A stretch of DNA of 6,797 nt from Puniceicoccales bacterium (GTDB lineage Bacteria; Verrucomicrobiota; Verrucomicrobiia; Opitutales; Oceanipulchritudinaceae), in NCBI GenBank assembly GCA_030595525.1, contig JAUVDD010000090.1, positions 1 to 6,797 of the forward strand. Reading direction: 5' to 3'. Positions 6,138 through 6,797 of this stretch are shown piece after piece. A program made the translations under genes and the position numbers. Positions within the stretch are counted from its first letter, which is position 1. Every line of letters starts with the position of its first letter. The notes beneath the pieces were generated by a model. The model made no database searches. It saw nothing but the letters and a program-made list of their open reading frames with translations, and had not been told where the DNA came from.

Positions 6138-6797
6138 TCAGGAAAGAGAGGCGACAGAGTCCCTGTGAACGAGTTCGGTGGGTAGATGCAAAGTTGTGGT
6201 AGATAAGCCCGGGTTTTCGATCCGGTTGAGAAGCGTCTCAACGCCGATTCTACCAAGTTCATGTTTATCCACACGAACAGTGGAAATGGGAGGATTACAG
6301 TTGCGGCCAATGGAATCGTCATCAAATCCGAATAGACTCAGATCATTTGGTACAGAATAACCGTCATTTGGCAGGTACTGCAGAAGATCCCAGGCAAGCG
6401 TATCATTGACTGCGAGGACAGCTGTCGGAGGGCGTTTCCGGGCCAATAATTTTTTAAGTTCTATATATCCGCTCGGGCTGTCGTTGAAATTCTTCAATGA
6501 GACATTGAGAGATTTTGGGAGCCCGTGGTGTTTCACACCATCTTCGAATCCGGCCATACGCTGGTCGGCGTTGTATCCATCCTGCTCATAGGCCATGAAA
6601 GCCATCCTGCGGTGTCCGAGACTGACTAAGTGATCCACAATTTGACGACTGGCATTATACCCATCAGTGGTGATGGCATCGACAGGAATCCGAGGCTTGC
6701 GATCATCGAGTAGAACGATCGGCAGCCCGAAACTACTGAATTGTTTAACTATCTGTCTTGGGAACCCACCGAGAAGAATAATACCATCCACTTTTCC
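6138..6797 (-). CDS. LacI/GalR-family transcriptional regulator, N-terminus cut by window edge
   Basis: The last 219 residues are visible; the gene enters from the right edge, so the DNA-binding helix-turn-helix and the true start are missing. The GTG at 6791-6789 is the Val of KVDGIILLGG, a core strand of the periplasmic-binding-protein-like effector domain, and is not a start. Family landmarks follow in order (numbered from the first visible codon): PIVLLDDRKP (26-35), ITTDGYNASRQIVDHLVSLGHRRMAFM (42-68, the domain-swap region), TAVLAVNDTLAWDLLQ (125-140), LSLFGFDDDS (153-162), PPISTVRVDKHELGRIG (169-185) and LPTELVHRDSV (205-215). The complete protein would be about 330-350 residues. It probably senses a sugar from this pathway and controls the genes downstream, including itself if the operon starts before it. 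The operator would lie outside the window. Confidence 0.92.
   Translation of the reverse strand, partial: GKVDGIILLGGFPRQIVKQFSSFGLPIVLLDDRKPRIPVDAITTDGYNASRQIVDHLVSLGHRRMAFMAYEQDGYNADQRMAGFEDGVKHHGLPKSLNVSLKNFNDSPSGYIELKKLLARKRPPTAVLAVNDTLAWDLLQYLPNDGYSVPNDLSLFGFDDDSIGRNCNPPISTVRVDKHELGRIGVETLLNRIENPGLSTTTLHLPTELVHRDSVASLS

Noticed and set aside
6789..6791. GTG as start of the LacI-family gene
   Set aside because: It encodes a Val inside the conserved strand VDGIILLGG of the effector domain. The reading frame continues to the window edge, so the gene is partial, not short.

Overview
The window holds one tightly packed gene block, all on the minus strand, so it is transcribed from right to left. 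In transcription order it contains: a LacI/GalR-type regulator cut by the right edge; a cytoplasmic TIM-barrel protein that looks like a clan GH-A glycoside hydrolase but fits no family I can name; a sodium:solute symporter; a Gfo/Idh/MocA oxidoreductase with a Sec-type leader; a ThuA-like protein with a Sec signal peptide; and a second Gfo/Idh/MocA oxidoreductase with a twin-arginine (Tat) leader, cut by the left edge. Gaps between genes are 3 to about 100 bases and I see no terminator. The simplest reading is a single operon whose promoter lies beyond the right edge and whose end lies beyond the left edge.

The gene content suggests a Gram-negative heterotroph that uses many sugars. Exported Gfo/Idh/MocA enzymes, ThuA-like proteins, SSS symporters and LacI regulators are typical of the Planctomycetota-Verrucomicrobiota-Lentisphaerota group, most plausibly a marine or gut Verrucomicrobiota or Lentisphaerota member. 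Base composition is moderate, with AT-rich gene junctions. Most starts lack a clear Shine-Dalgarno sequence. This placement is inference; there is no rRNA or marker gene here.

The genes make sense as a catabolic unit for an unknown carbohydrate. Family knowledge suggests that the oxidoreductases and the ThuA-like protein act outside the cytoplasm, perhaps making or processing a keto-sugar as proposed for thuAB in trehalose use. The symporter would bring the glycan or its product in with Na+, the cytoplasmic hydrolase-like protein would cleave it, and the LacI-family protein would sense it. The substrate cannot be read from the sequence.

I found no RNA genes, mobile elements, CRISPR arrays or phage genes. 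The points most worth following are the unassigned hydrolase-like protein, the ThuA gene lying between two oxidoreductases with different export signals, and the disputed start of the ThuA gene.
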